From Planctomycetota bacterium (GTDB taxonomy: Bacteria; Planctomycetota; PUPC01; JACPCR01): a DNA stretch of 8,451 bases. The notes beneath the pieces are model-generated. The model was not told the origin of the DNA and did not search any database. It saw only the letters and a list, made by a program, of their open reading frames with translations. The translations under genes were made by a program, and so were the position numbers. How positions within the stretch are numbered: the stretch's first letter is position 1; each line of letters opens with the position of its first letter. Below are positions 5,634 through 8,451 of this stretch, piece after piece. The stretch is from positions 1 to 8,451 of the forward strand of contig JASLXP010000531.1 in assembly GCA_030740295.1 (NCBI GenBank), read 5' to 3'.

Positions 5634-6563
5634 ATGTCTGAACACCTACCCCAGACCAACTACCTCGACCCCGAGGTGCTTCAAAAACTGGGGGATTTGG
5701 AACTCGTTGCTCGCGAAGTGGTGGAAGGACTGCGCGTCGGGAGTCATCGCAGTCCGCTGAAGGGGTTCAGCACGGAGTTTGCCCATCACCGGCAGTATTC
5801 TCCGGGGGATGCGATTCGCGATATTGACTGGCGGGTCTATGGTCGCACTGACCGTTACTACACGAAGCTCTACGAGGCGGAGACAAATTTCGATTGCTAC
5901 CTGCTGATCGATGCCAGCGCGTCCATGAACTATGGATCGGGGAAGGTCAGCAAGCTGGAGTATGCGAAGTTTCTGGCGGCCTCGATGGCCTACATCGTGC
6001 TGAAGCAGCGTGACTCTGTTGGGCTGTCGGTTTTCGATTCCGAGGTGCGCGCCTATCTGCCGCCCCGTTCGGCCATGGGAATCATTCTGCAGATCGACCA
6101 GCTTTTGCGCGATACCAAGCCGGTCGAGCGAACCAGCATTGCGAAGCAACTGCACGACATCGCTCTGCTGATGAAACGTCGTTCTTTTGTGGTTCTGATT
6201 TCCGATCTCTTCTCCGATGTGGACGACATTCTGGCCGGACTCGATCATCTCCGGTTTGACGGGCACAACGTGGTCGTTCTCCATACGCTCGATCCTTACG
6301 AGATCGAATTCCCTTTCAATGGTACGTGGCGCTTCGAGGGGCTCGAAGGGGAACAGCCGCTGACCACTCAGCCAGAGCGGATTCGTGAAGACTATCTGGC
6401 CAGCTTCAATGAATACCTGGAGGCGCTTCGTGCCGGATGCATTGCCAGTCACGTGGACTACACGACTGTCGATACCTCCCGCCCGCTTGATGCGGTGCTG
6501 AACGAATTCTTCTTCATGCGGCAGGCAACCCTGAACGGCGGACTTACTGGAGCACGTTCGTGA
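5634..6563 (+). CDS. DUF58 family protein (MoxR-associated, vWA-like)
   Basis: This 309-residue soluble protein has the DUF58 signature FAHHRQYSPGDAIRDIDWRVYGRTDRYYTKLYE at about 49-81. A vWA-like fold follows with an intact MIDAS set: Asp93-x-Ser95-x-Ser97 (DASAS), Thr167 and Asp191 (ISDLFSD). No membrane segment is seen, so it is probably cytoplasmic or membrane-associated through partners. DUF58 proteins are almost always encoded next to moxR and are presumed cofactors or adaptors of that ATPase; the exact role is unknown. Normally the gene directly follows moxR; here 827 bases with a transposase unit lie between. No Shine-Dalgarno is visible before the ATG, which may mean the original leader was replaced by the insertion. 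The stop overlaps the next gene's start. Confidence 0.92.
   Translation: MSEHLPQTNYLDPEVLQKLGDLELVAREVVEGLRVGSHRSPLKGFSTEFAHHRQYSPGDAIRDIDWRVYGRTDRYYTKLYEAETNFDCYLLIDASASMNYGSGKVSKLEYAKFLAASMAYIVLKQRDSVGLSVFDSEVRAYLPPRSAMGIILQIDQLLRDTKPVERTSIAKQLHDIALLMKRRSFVVLISDLFSDVDDILAGLDHLRFDGHNVVVLHTLDPYEIEFPFNGTWRFEGLEGEQPLTTQPERIREDYLASFNEYLEALRAGCIASHVDYTTVDTSRPLDAVLNEFFFMRQATLNGGLTGARS
6549..6552 (+). promoter_or_regulatory. Ribosome binding site deciding the BatA-like start
   Basis: GGAG lies 7 bases before the GTG at 6560 but 16 before the ATG at 6569. The spacing favours the GTG. Confidence 0.6.
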
Positions 6564-8451
6564 CCTTCATGAATCCGCTGCTTCTGCTTGCGGGACTTGG
6601 GATTGCGCTCCCTGTCCTGGCGCACTTGCTGAATCGCGAGCGGGTCAAGCGAACGGACTGGGCCGCCATGCAGTTCCTGAACCGGAGCATCCATGTTCGT
6701 TCGAGGGAGCTCCGTCTGCGGGACTTCCTGCTGCTGTTGCTTCGATGCCTTGCCATCCTGCTGCTGGCCCTGGCGGTCTCGAAACCGGCTATGAAGAAGG
6801 CCGAGGGTCTGGCTTCGCAGTTCGGCGAGCCGCGTGCGGGCGTCATCATTGCCCTGGATGTGTCGTACAGCATGGAGCACGGCGACGGGGGCGCCACTCG
6901 ATTCGCGAGGGCGTTGGAGAGGATCGATGTCATCAGTGAGCAGATTCATTTGGGCGACCCGGTATGCCTGGCGCTCCTGGGAGGGGAACACAAGGTTGTG
7001 ATCCGAAACATGGCCTTCGATCCGGAACGCTTTGGCGCCATCCTGCATGCGCAGAAACCTGCACCTGAGCCTCTGGATTTGGACAGCGTCCCGAAGCGCC
7101 TGAAGGAGCTCGCCGAGGGCATGGAGGCGCTGCAAAAGGAAATCTACATTGTCACTGACCTGCAGGAGCAGGACTGGAAACACCGATCCTCGAAGTGGCG
7201 CGAGGGGTTGGCGGATCTTTGTACGAGCGCCAGTGTGTTCGTTGTGCCCGTGCAGGGCGGGCCTGAAAACCTGGGTGTCACGGGGCTGGATCTTGTTTCA
7301 GGTGTGCTCCGCAAAGGCACAATTGCTCGGTATCGCGCCACGGTGCGAAACTACGGGACGAATCCCGCATTGGATGTCAGGGTGACCTGCAAGATCGACG
7401 GGGTCATGATCGACAGCAAGACGATTCCCCTGATTCCGCCCGGACTTTCGGAGACGGTGTCCCTGTTTGTCCCGTTCCACAATGCCGGCTCGGTGCGTAT
7501 CACTGCCGAGCTTGAGGCGGATGCGCTTCCCGTCGACAACGCGCGGCGGGCCGTGGCTGTTGTCCGTGACCGGATATCCGTCTTATGCGTTGACGGGTCG
7601 TCGGCCACCTCGGTCACTCCGGGCGGGCTCATCGTGGCGGCGCTTCTTGCGCGCGATAGCGGAGCGGAAGACGAGGACTTTACGGTGCGGTCGGTGCCGT
7701 GGCTTTCCTTTCCTGCTCAAGACCTGAAGGAATTTGATGTCATCGTCCTCGCGGATGTGCCGGACATTACACCGGAACAGGGCCGCCGGCTGGAGGGCTA
7801 TGTCCGTGAAGGCAACGGCCTGATCTGGTTCGCGGGCGACAACGTGAAGATCGCTGAATGGAACGAGCGCTCGAAGACGAAGGGCACTCCACTGCTTCCT
7901 GCAATCATCGAACAGGTGGTCGAGACCAGCGATGCACTGGGCGCAGGTAAGCCGCTGGATCGGGTGATGCCCGATCATCCGGTATGCCGCCCGCTTCTGT
8001 CGCTTCCGGAGGATCTGTTCAGCGAGACGCGATTCCTCAAGCGGGTGCAGGTCAAGCCAATCGCCTCCAGCTTTCCGATACTGTTACTTGCCGGGAGTGC
8101 TGCGCCGATACTGATTGAACATTCCATGGGGCGCGGGCACGTCTTCATGTTCACTACAACCGCGGAGCCCTCGTGGAACAACATGGCGCTCACGCCGGTC
8201 TTCCCCATGCTCCTTCAGCAGATGGTGACGTACCTGGCGGGCCGTGAATTCGAGAGGCCGAGGCAGGTGGGAGATTCTCTGTCGCTGTCTTATGTGGATC
8301 GCCCTGATTCCAACGATGCGGTCTTCGACACGCCGTCGGGTGAGACGCTCGCAGTTCCCGTGCGCGAGTATCGCAACCAATTTGTGGCCCTGCTGGAGAA
8401 CGCGCGTGAAGCCGGGTTCTACCTGGCGAAGGTGAGCGTCCAGGCGCCCGG
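6560..8451 (+). CDS. BatA-like membrane protein with vWA domain (partial, 3' end outside)
   Basis: The frame is open to the right edge: 630 codons plus two bases, no stop. The N-terminus VTFMNPLLLLAGLGIALP matches the BatA N-terminal domain, which usually begins MxFLNP; this and the Shine-Dalgarno favour the GTG start, giving a 4-base GTGA overlap with the DUF58 gene. An ATG at 6569 is the alternative. Two membrane segments (about 6-24 and 56-73) enclose the usual LLNRERVKRTDWAAMQFL loop. A vWA domain follows (about 94-230) with MIDAS Asp100-x-Ser102-x-Ser104 (DVSYS) and a later TDLQEQDW (Asp200). Next is a CARDB-like beta domain (about 235-335), then a glutamine-amidotransferase-like fold starting near 339 (ISVLCVDG, then DVIVLADV and GLIWFAGDN). 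The last two domain names are inferred from pattern. This architecture is common beside moxR/DUF58; the protein probably anchors the system in the inner membrane. Confidence 0.9.
   Translation, partial: MTFMNPLLLLAGLGIALPVLAHLLNRERVKRTDWAAMQFLNRSIHVRSRELRLRDFLLLLLRCLAILLLALAVSKPAMKKAEGLASQFGEPRAGVIIALDVSYSMEHGDGGATRFARALERIDVISEQIHLGDPVCLALLGGEHKVVIRNMAFDPERFGAILHAQKPAPEPLDLDSVPKRLKELAEGMEALQKEIYIVTDLQEQDWKHRSSKWREGLADLCTSASVFVVPVQGGPENLGVTGLDLVSGVLRKGTIARYRATVRNYGTNPALDVRVTCKIDGVMIDSKTIPLIPPGLSETVSLFVPFHNAGSVRITAELEADALPVDNARRAVAVVRDRISVLCVDGSSATSVTPGGLIVAALLARDSGAEDEDFTVRSVPWLSFPAQDLKEFDVIVLADVPDITPEQGRRLEGYVREGNGLIWFAGDNVKIAEWNERSKTKGTPLLPAIIEQVVETSDALGAGKPLDRVMPDHPVCRPLLSLPEDLFSETRFLKRVQVKPIASSFPILLLAGSAAPILIEHSMGRGHVFMFTTTAEPSWNNMALTPVFPMLLQQMVTYLAGREFERPRQVGDSLSLSYVDRPDSNDAVFDTPSGETLAVPVREYRNQFVALLENAREAGFYLAKVSVQAP

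Overview
The window looks like a GC-rich, Gram-negative bacterial chromosome segment. Its gene content is typical of polysaccharide-degrading environmental bacteria of the Planctomycetes/Verrucomicrobia/Lentisphaerae type or relatives: a very long secreted sialate O-acetylesterase-like protein, a sialidase-type BNR gene, and a MoxR / DUF58 / BatA-like operon. This lineage guess is inference from family content; no rRNA or other taxonomic marker is present.

Left part (1-3780): a minus-strand fragment of a sialidase (BNR/Asp-box) gene runs off the left edge. It loses recognisable homology at about position 408, exactly where an ~85-bp repeat begins. Next comes a plus-strand gene (589-3567) for a 992-residue exported protein with two sialate O-acetylesterase modules; the first keeps the GQSNM nucleophile motif and the second has lost it. 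A second, diverged copy of the ~85-bp repeat lies just downstream (3604-3688) in the same orientation, so this gene is bracketed by direct repeats.

Right part (3781-8451): a plus-strand operon of the widespread MoxR AAA+ ATPase / DUF58 / BatA-like vWA type. The MoxR ATPase has a good Shine-Dalgarno. The DUF58 protein and the BatA-like membrane protein overlap by four bases (GTGA), and the BatA-like gene runs off the right edge. MoxR ATPases are thought to act with vWA-domain partners as chaperone-like machines at the membrane; the client here is unknown.

The moxR and DUF58 genes are split by about 0.8 kb holding an IS200/REP-associated (HUH-Y1) transposase. It is flanked by inverted arrays of two kinds of short hairpin, one of which is directly preceded by GTAG. 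This matches the layout of a RAYT gene with its REP sequences inserted between two genes that are normally adjacent. It is the most distinctive structure in the window.
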